Assembly: GCA_024644045.1 (NCBI GenBank)
Contig: JAHELT010000009.1
Coordinates: forward strand, 1-62,848
Direction of reading: 5' to 3'
DNA length: 62,848 bases
From: Chromatiales bacterium
Lineage (GTDB): Bacteria; Pseudomonadota; Gammaproteobacteria; JAHELT01
The notes beneath the pieces were generated by a model. That model was not told where the DNA came from and ran no database searches. It was given only the letters and a program-made list of their open reading frames with translations. Shown here piece by piece: positions 8,510 to 17,787 of this stretch. The position numbers were made by a program, and so were the translations under genes. Every line of letters begins with the position of its first letter. Positions within the stretch are counted from its first letter, which is position 1.

Positions 8510-8887
8510 ATGTTGACGACCGATCACGAGCTGGATTCATTCGATCACGAGGCGCAGGCCGAGCGCTTGTTTCAGGATTTCGAGCGCATGATCACGGCGT
8601 TCAATACCGCCAGTATCAGCACCGCTACCGGCGGCGTTTCGGCAAGCGAGTTTCTGGACGTCGCACGCATCGTGTCGCTGCTGCGGGCACAGTACCTGAA
8701 GCGGGTCGTGGGCCTGGCCCAGGCCGATTCGCTGGAAGGTCTGGATCCGGATCAGCTCAAGCGGCTGCGCCACGACAGGGAGGCTTACGAGGAGGCCTTG
8801 CAGGGGTTTGGTGCGCTGCGGCACGCGCTGCTCAGAAACTACTTCACGCTCAACGAGCAGGACGACGAAATCAGTCTGGTGAGCTGA
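8510..8887 (+). CDS. Hypothetical helical protein
   Basis: 125 residues, acidic, predicted mostly alpha-helical, no signal peptide or membrane segment and no motif I recognise. The start ATG has GGGAG 8 bases upstream. The 3' end overlaps the tail of the convergent acyl-CoA synthetase remnant by 17 bp. Codon usage matches the surrounding genes, so I consider it a real gene of unknown function. Confidence 0.7.
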   Translation: MLTTDHELDSFDHEAQAERLFQDFERMITAFNTASISTATGGVSASEFLDVARIVSLLRAQYLKRVVGLAQADSLEGLDPDQLKRLRHDREAYEEALQGFGALRHALLRNYFTLNEQDDEISLVS

Positions 8888-9290
8888 CCGCGCCCGTATC
8901 GAGCCGGGCCGCCACGAGCTCGCGCAGCTCGTGCTTCAGGGCCTTGCCCATCGCATTGCGTGGCAACCCGTCCACTACCAGCGTGTGACGCGGCAGCTTG
9001 AAGCGCGCCAGGCGTCCCTCGAGCAGGCGCAGGGTGTCGGCGTGGCCGAAGCGCTCTCCCGCTCTGGTGACCACCACCGCCACCGGGACCTCGCCCCACT
9101 GGCGGTCGGCGCAGCCGACGACCGCGAACTCCTGCAGCACCGCGCCTCGCCGAGCAGGTTCTCGATCTCGGCGGGGTAGACGTTCTCGCCGCCGGAGATG
9201 ATCGCGTCTTTCTTGCGGTCGTCGACGTACAGGAATCCCTGCGCGTCCCAGTGCCCGATATCGCCGCTGCGGAACCACGCTGATGCAGGC
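8871..9290 (-). pseudogene. Acyl-CoA synthetase C-terminal remnant, truncated and frameshifted
   Basis: On the minus strand, [28 protein letters not shown] and EIENLL match the hinge and start of the C-terminal domain of AMP-dependent fatty-acyl-CoA synthetases. The match then shifts frame near 9141-9149 and continues as [18 protein letters not shown] and LPRNAMGKALKHELR, the lysine-containing end of the same domain. The whole N-terminal adenylation domain is missing: homology stops at about 9290, just before the end of the uvrA-like gene. This is a decayed fragment, not a functional enzyme. The frameshift alone could be a sequencing error; the missing N-terminal two thirds could not. Confidence 0.8.
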
Positions 9291-9342
9291 CAAGCGGCTC
9301 CAGCAGGCGGCATCTGCCGTGTCGCTGCGGGCGCGTACCGAA

Positions 9343-12300
9343 TTAACGCGCGAGCACGGCCGCCAGCGCACGGCCGGTGTGCGAGCGTTTGCGTTTCGCC
9401 ACGGTTTCGGGCGGCCCCTGCGCCACGATCCGCCCGCCGCCGCCGCCGCCTTCCGGCCCCAGGTCCAGAATCCAGTCCGCCTCGGCGATTACCTCGAGGT
9501 TGTGCTCGATGATCACCACGGTGTTGCCCGAGTCGACCAGCCGGTGCAGTACGCGCAGCAGGTTCTCCACGTCCGCCATGTGCAGCCCGATGGTCGGCTC
9601 GTCGAGCACGTAGAGCGTCTGCTGGCCGGCCGGCTGGCGGCCCGGCCTGGGCTGCGGGGGCCGCGCCTTGGCGAGCTCGGCGACCAGCTTGATGCGCTGC
9701 GCCTCGCCGCCGGACAGCGTGGGGCTCGGCTGTCCCAGGGTCAGATAGCCCAGGCCCACGTCCTGCAGCAGACGCAGCGCGTGATGCACGCGCGGGTGCG
9801 CGCTGAAAAAATCCGCCGCCTGGTCCACGTTCATCGCCAGCACCTCGCCGATGTGCCTGTCCTTGAAGCGGATGCCCAGCGTCTCGCTGTTGAAGCGCTC
9901 GCCGCCGCACACTTCGCACAACACCCGCACGTCCGGCAGGAAGCTCATCTCGATGCGCTTCACGCCCTGGCCTTCGCAGGCGTCGCAGCGCCCGCCGTGC
10001 ACGTTGAAGGAAAAGCGGCTTGCCGAGTAGTTGCGCATGCGCGCCTCGGTGGTTTCGGCGAACAGCTTACGCACGTAGTCCCAGATGCCGACGTAGGTCG
10101 CCGGGCACGAGCGCGGCGTCTTGCCGATCGGTGTCTGGTCGACCTCGAGCACGCGGCTCAGTGCTTGCCAGCCGTCGATCGCGGCACACCCGTAACGGCC
10201 GGCGGTCGCGCGTTTCCTGCGTCCTTTCTGCAGCAGGCGGGCCAGGTTGGTGTGCAGCACTTCCCGAATGAGGGTGCTCTTGCCGGAGCCGGAAACGCCC
10301 GTCACGCACACCAGCCGCTGCAGGGGCAGGCGCACGTCGAGCGCACGCAGATTGTTCAAGCTCGCGCCGCTGATCGACAGGTGCTCCGCCCGGGACACAC
10401 TGCGACGCTGCAGTAACGGATGCCGCAGCGGGTTGGCCAGCATCGTCCCGGTGCGCGAACCACGCGTTCGCAGGAGCTTTTTCACGCTGCCCTGTGCGAC
10501 CACGCGGCCGCCATTCACGCCCGCGCCCGGGCCCAGATCGATGATGTGCTCGGCACGGCGGATAGTGTCCTCGTCGTGCTCTACCACCACGACGGTGTTG
10601 CCCTTTGCTTCCAGGGCACCGAGGGTGTCGAGCAGCAGTGCGTTATCGCGCGCGTGCAGTCCAATCGTCGGCTCGTCCAGGATGTAGCACACGCCACGCA
10701 GGTTCGAGCCGAGCTGTGCGGCGAGTCGGATGCGCTGCGCTTCGCCGCCGGATAGCGTCGGTGCGGCGCGATCCAGCGCCAGATAGCCCAGTCCCACCTG
10801 CGCGAGAAATCGCAGGCGGCCGCGCAGCTCGGTCAGGATGTCGCGTGCGATCGCGGCATCGCGCCCGCGCAGCCTCAGTTTATCGAACCAGCGAGCGGCT
10901 TCGCTCACCGACATGCGGGCAATCGCCGCGATGCTGTGCTCGTGAAAGCGAACCGCCAGCGCTTCCGGGCGCAATCGCTGCCCGTCGCAGGCCGGACAGG
11001 TATCGGGCGTTTCGTCCCAGCCACCGTTCCACCAGCTTTCCTCGCCGGTCTGCTCGGCATCGAACCCCTCGAGCAGCAGCCCGGTGCCGAAGCAGCTGTC
11101 GCACCAGCCGCGCTTCGAGTTGTACGAGAACAGACGCGGGTCCAGCGGTTCGAAGCTGCGCCCGCAGCTCACGCAGGCGTGACGTGCTGAATAAATGGTT
11201 TCCCGGCCGCGCGCGGCCGCGACGCGCACCACGCCTTTTCCGTGCTGCAGCGCGACGCCCAGCGCGGCCGCCAGTTGCGGCTCACTGGTGGCGGTCACGT
11301 TGAGGGTGCCGGCCGGAAGCTCGATGTCGTGCTCTTTGAAACGGTCCAGGCGCGGCCACTTCGCGGTGGGCAGCTGACGGCCATCGACGCGCAGATGCTC
11401 GAAACCCTGTTTCGCCGCCCAGCGGGCGAGATCGGTGTAGTAACCCTTGCGCGCGACGACCAGCGGCGACAGCAGCGTTACCCTGCGGCCTTTGAAGTCG
11501 CGCATGATGCGCTGCTGGATGGCGGCGCGGCTCTGACTCTCGATCGGCACGTCGCAGTCGGGGCAATGCTGCATGCCCAGCTTGACGAACAGCAGGCGCA
11601 GAAAGTGGTAGATCTCGGTCATGGTCGCGACCGTGCTCTTGCGTCCGCCGCGGCTGGTGCGCTGCTCGATCGCAACGGTTGGCGGGATGCCGAAAATTGC
11701 ATCCACCTCGGGGCGCGCGGCGGGCTGCGCGAACTGGCGCGCATACGCGTTCAGCGATTCGAGGTAGCGTCGCTGCCCTTCGGCGAACAGGATGTCGAAG
11801 GCAACCGTGCTCTTGCCCGAGCCGGACACGCCGGTGATCACGGTGAACTTGTCGCGCGGCACCACGATATCGATGTTCTGCAGGTTGTGCTCACGCGCGT
11901 TGTGAATGCGGATTTCCGGGGTCTTGCGCGGCAATTTTCGCGACGCGCCGGGACTGACGCCGGGTGCGCCGGCGTGCTTCTCCGCCAGCGCGCGGCCGGT
12001 GTGGCTCGCCGCGCAGTCCGCCAGGCCGGCGATGCTGCCGGCATAGACCGCCTCGCCACCCGCTTCGCCCCCTTCGGGGCCCAGATCGATGGCCCAGTCG
12101 GCGGCACCGATCACATCGAGGTTGTGCTCTATCACGACCAGCGAGTGGCCGTTGGCGAGCAGGGTCCGGAAGGCGCTCAGCAGGACCGCGATGTCGGCGA
12201 AGTGCAGCCCGGTGGTCGGCTCGTCGAACAGGAACAGGGTGCCCGGCCCCGAGGTAGCGGCGGAGCGCGTCAGGTGCCCGGCGAGCTTCAGGCGTTGTGC

Positions 12301-14853
12301 TTCACCGCCGGACAGCGTCGGCACCGGTTGCCCCAACGTCAGGTAGCCCAGTCCGACATCGACCAGCGGCTGCAGCACCTGGCAGACCTGCGGAAAACCG
12401 GCAAAAAACGCCAGCGCATCGGTGACCGTGGTCTCGAGCACCCCGGCGATCGATTTTTCGGCGCCCTCCGCGCCGGACAGCGTGATGTCCAGTATCTCGC
12501 GCCGGTAACGGCGCCCGTCGCAGTCGGCGCAGCGCAGGTACACGTCGCTCAGGAACTGCATTTCGATATGCTCGAAGCCGTTGCCGCCGCACGTGGGGCA
12601 GCGCCCCTCGCCGCTGTTGAAGCTGAACATGCCCGGCGTGTAGCCGCGGCTCTGCGCGGCCGGCGTGGCGGCGAAAGCCTGACGGATGGCGCCCCAGGCG
12701 CCGACGTAGCTGGCCGGATTGGAGCGCGTGGTCTTGCCGATGGGCGCCTGATCCACCAGCACCACGTCGCCCAGCTGCTGATGGCCGCGCAGCCTGCGGT
12801 GCGGGCCGGGCGCTTCGCTCGGCTGGCCTTTGGCTTTGCGCAGCGCGCGGTACAGGACGTCCCCGATCAGCGTGGATTTTCCCGAGCCGCTCACCCCCGT
12901 GATGCACACGAGCCGTTGCAGGGGAATCGCCACGTCCATGCCTTTGAGGTTGTGTGCACTGACGCCGGTCAGTTCCAGCCACTGTGTGGGCGGCTCCAGG
13001 CGCGGTGACGGAAGCCGTTCGGCCACCTGCCGGCGACCGGCGAGAAAATCCGCGGTCAGCGATTTGCGCGAGCGCAGCAGGGCGCGCGGGGTGCCGAAAA
13101 ACACGCGCCTGCCGCCGCGGCGCCCGGGGCCCGGGCCGATGTCCAGTATCCTGTCCGCGGCGCGCATCACATCCGCGTCGTGCTCCACGACCAGCAGGGA
13201 ATTGCCTGCGTCGCGCAGGCGTTGCAGCACTTCGATCACCCGGCGCATATCGCGGGCGTGCAGGCCGATGCTCGGCTCGTCCAGCACGAACAGGGTATTG
13301 ACCAGCGACGTTCCCAGTGCGGTTGTCAGGTTGATGCGCTGCACTTCGCCGCCCGAGAGCGTGCGTGACTGCCGGTCGAGGGTCAGGTAGCCGAGTCCGA
13401 CGTCGACCAGGTAGCGCAACCGGCTGCGGATCTCGCCGAGCAGCAGCTCGGTCGCTTCGTCCAGCGGCGCCGGCAGTGACAGCGCCTGAAAAAAAGCCTG
13501 GCAGCGCGCGATCGGCAGGGCCACGACGTCCTGGATACACAGCCCCGGCAGCGTGCGCAGCTTGCGGCGGCTGAAGCGGGCACCGTACGGCAGCACGCGC
13601 TCGTCGGGCGTCAGTATCGCGTCCGCTTCTGCGCGGCTGCCGATGCGCCAGTTGAGCGCATCGGCTTTCAGGCGTGCGCCGCGGCAGTCAGGGCAGGTGT
13701 CGTAGCTGCGGTACTTGGACAGCAGCACCCGCACGTGCATTTTGTAGCTGCGCGATTCGAGCCAGTCGAAGAAACGCCGCACGCCGTACCACACGCCGTC
13801 TTCCCAGCCGCCCGTGCCGTCGATCACCCAGTGGCGCTGTGACACGCTCAGCGAACGCCACGGCGTGTCCAGCGGGATTCCCTCGCGCTTTGCAAAACGC
13901 ACCAGATCGCGCTGGCAGCCTCGGTAGCTTTTGGTCTGCCACGGCTTGATCGCGCCCGCCTTGAGGGTCTTGCGCTCGTCGGGCACGACCAGTCCGTAGT
14001 CTATGCCCATCGTTCGGCCGAAGCCCCGGCACGTCGGGCAGGCGCCCGCGGGGGAATTGAACGAGAACGCGTTCGGGATGGGCTGGACGTAGTCGATGTC
14101 GCACTGCGCGCAGTGCAGACCGGCTGAGAACTGCAGGGTGTCCTGCACCTCGCGCTGCTCGTCCAGCAGACACACGCTGAGCCGGTTCCTGCCGTGCCTG
14201 AACGCCGCTTCCAGTGCCTCCACGATGCGCGAGCGATTGTCCTCGGCCAGGCGCGTGCGATCCTGGATCACCTCGATCTTTTCGCCGTTGCCCGGGCGCA
14301 CACGCGTGTAACCCTGCTGCTTGAGGTAGTCGAGTACTTCCTGGTTGGAAAAATTCTCCGGAACGCGCACGCTGAACACGACCATTGCACGGCGCCCGGG
14401 ATGGTCGCGCAGCAGCGTTCGCGCAATGTTTTCCGGCGTGTCCCGATACACCGGTTTACCACAGCCCGTGCAGTGGAGTTGCGCGGTGCGCGCGAACAAC
14501 AGCTTCAGATGATCGGTCAGCTCCGTCATGGTGCCGACCGTCGAACGCGACGTGCGCACCGGATTGGTCTGGTCGATGGCGATGGCCGGCGGGATGCCCT
14601 CGATGCGTTCGGCCTGCGGCTTGTCCATGCGGTCGAGGAACTGGCGCGCGTAGGGGGAAAAAGTCTCCACGTAGCGGCGCTGACCCTCGGAGTAGATCGT
14701 GTCGAATGCCAGCGACGATTTGCCCGACCCGCTCACGCCGGTTACCACGATCAGCTCACCCAGCGGCAGGTCGACATGCAGGTTCTGCAGATTGTTCTGG
14801 CAGGCGCCGACCACACGGATGGCGTTGCCCGCCGCAGAGGGCTTCTCACTCAT
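9343..14853 (-). CDS. Giant UvrA-like ATPase with tandemly duplicated UvrA halves
   Basis: 1836 residues, about twice normal UvrA (about 940). Four ABC ATPase Walker A motifs, GVSGSGKS, lie near residues 38, 652, 1008 and 1518. Four signature motifs of the LSGGEAQR type lie near 497, 845, 1364 and 1711. Both halves keep the UvrA CxxC zinc modules (CPTCRGFG and [16 protein letters not shown] in the first, CDSCFGTG and [16 protein letters not shown] in the second). The protein is thus two UvrA monomers joined head to tail, a single-chain version of the UvrA dimer. Long UvrA paralogues of this kind are known in proteobacteria and exist alongside canonical uvrA; roles in repair or in handling DNA-binding drugs are suggested but unsettled. 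ATG at 14853. Apparently monocistronic. Confidence 0.93.
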   Translation of the reverse strand: MSEKPSAAGNAIRVVGACQNNLQNLHVDLPLGELIVVTGVSGSGKSSLAFDTIYSEGQRRYVETFSPYARQFLDRMDKPQAERIEGIPPAIAIDQTNPVRTSRSTVGTMTELTDHLKLLFARTAQLHCTGCGKPVYRDTPENIARTLLRDHPGRRAMVVFSVRVPENFSNQEVLDYLKQQGYTRVRPGNGEKIEVIQDRTRLAEDNRSRIVEALEAAFRHGRNRLSVCLLDEQREVQDTLQFSAGLHCAQCDIDYVQPIPNAFSFNSPAGACPTCRGFGRTMGIDYGLVVPDERKTLKAGAIKPWQTKSYRGCQRDLVRFAKREGIPLDTPWRSLSVSQRHWVIDGTGGWEDGVWYGVRRFFDWLESRSYKMHVRVLLSKYRSYDTCPDCRGARLKADALNWRIGSRAEADAILTPDERVLPYGARFSRRKLRTLPGLCIQDVVALPIARCQAFFQALSLPAPLDEATELLLGEIRSRLRYLVDVGLGYLTLDRQSRTLSGGEVQRINLTTALGTSLVNTLFVLDEPSIGLHARDMRRVIEVLQRLRDAGNSLLVVEHDADVMRAADRILDIGPGPGRRGGRRVFFGTPRALLRSRKSLTADFLAGRRQVAERLPSPRLEPPTQWLELTGVSAHNLKGMDVAIPLQRLVCITGVSGSGKSTLIGDVLYRALRKAKGQPSEAPGPHRRLRGHQQLGDVVLVDQAPIGKTTRSNPASYVGAWGAIRQAFAATPAAQSRGYTPGMFSFNSGEGRCPTCGGNGFEHIEMQFLSDVYLRCADCDGRRYRREILDITLSGAEGAEKSIAGVLETTVTDALAFFAGFPQVCQVLQPLVDVGLGYLTLGQPVPTLSGGEAQRLKLAGHLTRSAATSGPGTLFLFDEPTTGLHFADIAVLLSAFRTLLANGHSLVVIEHNLDVIGAADWAIDLGPEGGEAGGEAVYAGSIAGLADCAASHTGRALAEKHAGAPGVSPGASRKLPRKTPEIRIHNAREHNLQNIDIVVPRDKFTVITGVSGSGKSTVAFDILFAEGQRRYLESLNAYARQFAQPAARPEVDAIFGIPPTVAIEQRTSRGGRKSTVATMTEIYHFLRLLFVKLGMQHCPDCDVPIESQSRAAIQQRIMRDFKGRRVTLLSPLVVARKGYYTDLARWAAKQGFEHLRVDGRQLPTAKWPRLDRFKEHDIELPAGTLNVTATSEPQLAAALGVALQHGKGVVRVAAARGRETIYSARHACVSCGRSFEPLDPRLFSYNSKRGWCDSCFGTGLLLEGFDAEQTGEESWWNGGWDETPDTCPACDGQRLRPEALAVRFHEHSIAAIARMSVSEAARWFDKLRLRGRDAAIARDILTELRGRLRFLAQVGLGYLALDRAAPTLSGGEAQRIRLAAQLGSNLRGVCYILDEPTIGLHARDNALLLDTLGALEAKGNTVVVVEHDEDTIRRAEHIIDLGPGAGVNGGRVVAQGSVKKLLRTRGSRTGTMLANPLRHPLLQRRSVSRAEHLSISGASLNNLRALDVRLPLQRLVCVTGVSGSGKSTLIREVLHTNLARLLQKGRRKRATAGRYGCAAIDGWQALSRVLEVDQTPIGKTPRSCPATYVGIWDYVRKLFAETTEARMRNYSASRFSFNVHGGRCDACEGQGVKRIEMSFLPDVRVLCEVCGGERFNSETLGIRFKDRHIGEVLAMNVDQAADFFSAHPRVHHALRLLQDVGLGYLTLGQPSPTLSGGEAQRIKLVAELAKARPPQPRPGRQPAGQQTLYVLDEPTIGLHMADVENLLRVLHRLVDSGNTVVIIEHNLEVIAEADWILDLGPEGGGGGGRIVAQGPPETVAKRKRSHTGRALAAVLAR

Positions 14854-15086
14854 GAATCATTCGGTAAAACGCCGGTGGCAAACGGCCCGGGTGCAGCGCG
14901 GTGTGGACAGCGAGCCCCGTGCACTGCAGACCGGTGAAGTTTACGTCGCGCACGACGCCGGCGGTAGCCTGTGCGTGACGCTTGCGATGTGCTAAGACGT
15001 TATGCTACTTCGTGTGTTGACTGGTCACGCTCACAACCCACCGGAATCGGGGTCATGCCGCAAACTGCCTGCCGGATCGCGCAACC

Positions 15087-15833
15087 GTGATCGATAGCTT
15101 CGATCTGTCGTCCCGTACCGCCCTGGTCACCGGTGCCACGCGCGGGTTCGGCCTGGAAATCGCCCGGGGGCTGACGGCGGCAGGCGCAACGGTGCTGGTG
15201 AACGGGCGCACGCAGGCCGGGGTCGAAGCCGCGATGGCCAGGATCGAGGCGCGTCCCGGCAGACTCGACGCCTGCGTGTTCGACGTGACCGACTACGAAA
15301 CGGCTGCGCAGAGGCTCTCGGCGCTCCCGGCCATCGACATCCTGGTGAACAACGTCGGTCTGCGCGACCGGCGCGAGCTGGCCGCCTTCGAGCCGCACGA
15401 CGTGCGGCGCCTGCTCGAAGCCAACCTGGTCGCGCCGTTCGAGCTGTGCCGCCTGGCGGCAGCGCGCATGCCGCAGCACGCGCGAATCGTGAACATCACT
15501 TCCATCGCCGGGCCGATCGCGCGCGCCGGCGATGCGGTGTACACGATGGCCAAGGGCGGCCTGGAAGCGCTGACCCGTGCGCTCGCGGCCGAGCTGGGAT
15601 CCCGGTCGATCACGGTGAACGCGGTTGCTCCGGGCTACTTCGCGACCGAGGCCAACGCGGAGATGGTTGCAGACCCCGCAGTCGCCCGATGGCTGCAGCA
15701 GCGTACCTCGCTCGGACGCTGGGGCAGGCCGGAGGAAATCGCCGGCGCCGTGATCTTTCTCTGCTCGCCGGCGGCCGCCTACGTAACGGGGCAGGTGCTT
15801 GCCGTCGACGGCGGCTATCTCGCGCATTTCTGA
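15087..15833 (+). CDS. Short-chain dehydrogenase/reductase (SDR)
   Basis: 248 residues, classical SDR. Cofactor site TGATRGFG at about residues 15-22, NNVG at about 88-91, catalytic Ser in ITSIAG, Tyr152 and Lys156 in YTMAKGG, and the C-terminal SPAAAYVTGQVLAVDGGY. Arg after the TG motif and NGRT at the end of beta-2 suggest NADP(H) preference. Gluconate-5-dehydrogenase and glucose-1-dehydrogenase-like enzymes share this pattern; the substrate cannot be named. Start is GTG at 15087, the only start giving the usual N-terminus. The 233 bp between this gene and the uvrA-like gene hold a TTGACT but no matching -10. Confidence 0.88.
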   Translation: MIDSFDLSSRTALVTGATRGFGLEIARGLTAAGATVLVNGRTQAGVEAAMARIEARPGRLDACVFDVTDYETAAQRLSALPAIDILVNNVGLRDRRELAAFEPHDVRRLLEANLVAPFELCRLAAARMPQHARIVNITSIAGPIARAGDAVYTMAKGGLEALTRALAAELGSRSITVNAVAPGYFATEANAEMVADPAVARWLQQRTSLGRWGRPEEIAGAVIFLCSPAAAYVTGQVLAVDGGYLAHF

Positions 15834-15852
15834 GACACCGGGGGCACTCGCA

Positions 15853-16401
15853 GTGAGCGAAAGTTACTTCTACGCCATGTCCGTGAACAACGCGTGCGCC
15901 AACGAGCGCCTGCTCGGCGCCTGCGCGACGCTGGATCAGGCCGAGTTCGAAGCGCCGCGCAGCGGATTCTTCCCGTCCATCAAACTGACCCTGAATCACA
16001 TTCTGACGGTGGACTGGTTTTACATCGACGCGCTCGAGAACGGCGGGCTGGGACGTTCCGTTTACGACCCCGAGGTGCCCTGTGCGACGCTGCCGGCGCT
16101 GCGCGAAGCGCAGCGCGCGTCCGATCTGCGGTTGCTCGAGTTCTGCCGGGGCGCGGCGCCGCGCGCCGAGGTCGAACTTGCGCGCCCTGACGGCGTGATG
16201 CAGCGCGATCGTGCGGACCGCGTGCTCGCGCATCTGTTCGCGCATCAGATTCATCATCGTGGTCAAGTGCATGCAATGCTCTGCGGCACGCGCTGCGCGC
16301 CGCCTCAGCTTGACGAGTTTCTGCTCGCAGGCGATGCGCCTCTGCGCCGGGCGGAGCTGCGCTCGCTGCAGTTGCGCGAAACGGAAATATGGCGCGAATA
16401 A
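15853..16401 (+). CDS. DinB-family protein
   Basis: 182 residues from GTG 15853, which has GGGGG about 10 bases upstream. Four-helix bundle of the DinB/YfiT type: the first metal-ligand helix is LTLNHILTVDWFY and the second pair is HQIHHRGQVH, giving the three-histidine site of the family. DinB-like proteins are metal-dependent and include thiol-transfer enzymes; many are uncharacterised despite the damage-inducible name. It follows the SDR gene by 19 bp on the same strand, so the two are probably one operon. An in-frame ATG at 15877 is an alternative start. Confidence 0.82.
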   Translation: MSESYFYAMSVNNACANERLLGACATLDQAEFEAPRSGFFPSIKLTLNHILTVDWFYIDALENGGLGRSVYDPEVPCATLPALREAQRASDLRLLEFCRGAAPRAEVELARPDGVMQRDRADRVLAHLFAHQIHHRGQVHAMLCGTRCAPPQLDEFLLAGDAPLRRAELRSLQLRETEIWRE

Positions 16402-16470
16402 TGCGCCGTTGTGCAGCGGCGTCGCTCGGCGTATAAACGCAGAGCCTGATTAAGGGAACGGTTGTCTGGC

Positions 16471-16695
16471 ATGAGCCGTAACACGTCCAGCACTACGCTG
16501 CGCCAGCAGGTGGAAGCGATCCTGCCGAACTGGGAGTCCTGGTACCCGAGCCTGTTTCACGCCGCCGAGGATCTCGGCGTGATTCGCGCGCGCGTATGCC
16601 CGCCGGCGTCGCTGCTGCTGTCTAACCGCCATGCCGGCGTTATGGACGCTGCGCTCGCTGCGCACCGTGAAAAATGGGGCGGCAAAGACGAGTGA
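16471..16695 (+). CDS. Small hypothetical protein
   Basis: 74 residues, soluble, no recognised domain. Contains a Trp/Tyr-rich stretch (WESWYPSLF) and a short predicted helix near the C-terminus. An AAGGGA lies upstream, at long spacing. A TATAAA (about 16432) sits upstream and could start an operon running through the tautomerase-like and HAD genes. An in-frame TTG at 16462 is an alternative start. Confidence 0.5.
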   Translation: MSRNTSSTTLRQQVEAILPNWESWYPSLFHAAEDLGVIRARVCPPASLLLSNRHAGVMDAALAAHREKWGGKDE

Positions 16696-16752
16696 GCGGC
16701 GCGAGCGTCGCGCCAGAGCCGGACTGACGCAACCGCCCCGGCGCGTGCTTGC

Positions 16753-17136
16753 ATGCCCTTTATCCATATCAGTTCGCTGCCGATGGCCGGGGACTTCGAT
16801 GCACCGTCCGCGATCCGTGCGATTACCGCCGAGTTTACCGCCGCGACCGGCGTTGCGGCCAAACACATAACCGTGACATGGCGCTACCTGCCGGGCGGGC
16901 ACTATGCCGTCGGTGGGGAAAACCCGTCCGAACAGCCGCGCGATTCGCACCCCGTGCTCGTCGACCTGCTGGCCCCCGACTTCAATAACCCCGAGCAGAT
17001 CGAAACCATGCTGCGCGCGGTCGCGTCGAGCATCGCGGCGCATTGCCAGATCGCACCGGGCAATGTGTTCATCAGCTACCGGGCCGCAACCTCCGGTTGC
17101 GTGTTCGATGCCGGCGACGTCGTGCGCTGGCGCTGA
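16753..17136 (+). CDS. Tautomerase-superfamily-like protein
   Basis: 127 residues. Pro follows the initiator Met directly (MPFIHISSLP), as needed for the catalytic N-terminal proline of the 4-oxalocrotonate tautomerase/MIF superfamily, and the first beta-strand then helix (AITAEFTAATGVAAKHITVTW) fits one beta-alpha-beta unit. A second unit is visible from VLVDLLAP to NVFISYRAA, so it looks like a fused two-unit member. It ends 6 bp before the HAD gene on the same strand. The superfamily call rests on pattern, not on a strong motif; the substrate is unknown. Confidence 0.55.
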   Translation: MPFIHISSLPMAGDFDAPSAIRAITAEFTAATGVAAKHITVTWRYLPGGHYAVGGENPSEQPRDSHPVLVDLLAPDFNNPEQIETMLRAVASSIAAHCQIAPGNVFISYRAATSGCVFDAGDVVRWR

Positions 17137-17142
17137 CTGACG

Positions 17143-17763
17143 ATGCACGCGCCGCCGTCGCGCACCGCGTTCGTCTTCGACCTGGCCGGGGTGCTGCTCG
17201 AATGGGATCCGCTGCCCCTGTATCTGGACGTCTTCAACGGCGAGCGGGGCAGGGCGCAGCACTTCCTGAGCTCGGTCATGGGCGATGCGGCACAGCGCGA
17301 GATCAGCGCCGGCCGCGCCGTAGATGCGGTGCTTGCCGAGTGCAGCGAACGCACCCCCGAGTTCCGTGAAGCGATCTACGCGTGGCGCTCACGCTGGCAG
17401 GAAATGCTGCGCGGCGAGATCGCCGGGAGCGTGGCGGTGCTCGGCGAGCTGCGCGAGCGAGGCTATCCGACGTTCGCGCTGGGCAACTGGTCGCGCGAAG
17501 AGTTTGAGTGGGCGCGCCCGCGCTTCGGATTCCTCGACGCGTTCGACGGCGTGCTGCTGTCGGGCGATTGCGGTGTGCTCAAACCCGATGCCGAGATATA
17601 CCACCGCGCCGAGGCGTGCTTTTCGTTGCAGCCTTCACAGACGGTGTTCATCGACGACCGTCCCGCCAACGCGAAAGCCGCCGTGGCGCTTGGCTGGAAC
17701 AGCCTGGTGTTCGAGGACCCGCGGCAGCTCTACCGGGTGCTCATGGACTACGGCTATCTGTGA
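17143..17763 (+). CDS. HAD-superfamily hydrolase
   Basis: 206 residues, HAD subfamily I. Motif I is FDLAGVLLEWD with nucleophile Asp13; the usual acid/base Asp two residues later is Ala, a change seen in dehalogenase-like and YihX-like branches rather than typical phosphatases. Motif II is ALGNWS, motif III contains the Lys of VLKPDAEIY, motif IV is FIDDRPANA. A helical cap lies between motifs I and II. Candidate roles are haloacid dehalogenase or small-molecule phosphatase. Separated by 6 bp from the tautomerase-like gene, so probably co-expressed. Confidence 0.85.
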   Translation: MHAPPSRTAFVFDLAGVLLEWDPLPLYLDVFNGERGRAQHFLSSVMGDAAQREISAGRAVDAVLAECSERTPEFREAIYAWRSRWQEMLRGEIAGSVAVLGELRERGYPTFALGNWSREEFEWARPRFGFLDAFDGVLLSGDCGVLKPDAEIYHRAEACFSLQPSQTVFIDDRPANAKAAVALGWNSLVFEDPRQLYRVLMDYGYL

Positions 17764-17787
17764 TCGCCCCCGGAGCGCGCGGGACGC

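Noticed and set aside
11242-13008. 588-codon open frame on the plus strand
   Set aside because: Antisense to the uvrA-like gene in the region holding intact ATPase motifs; no recognisable domain.
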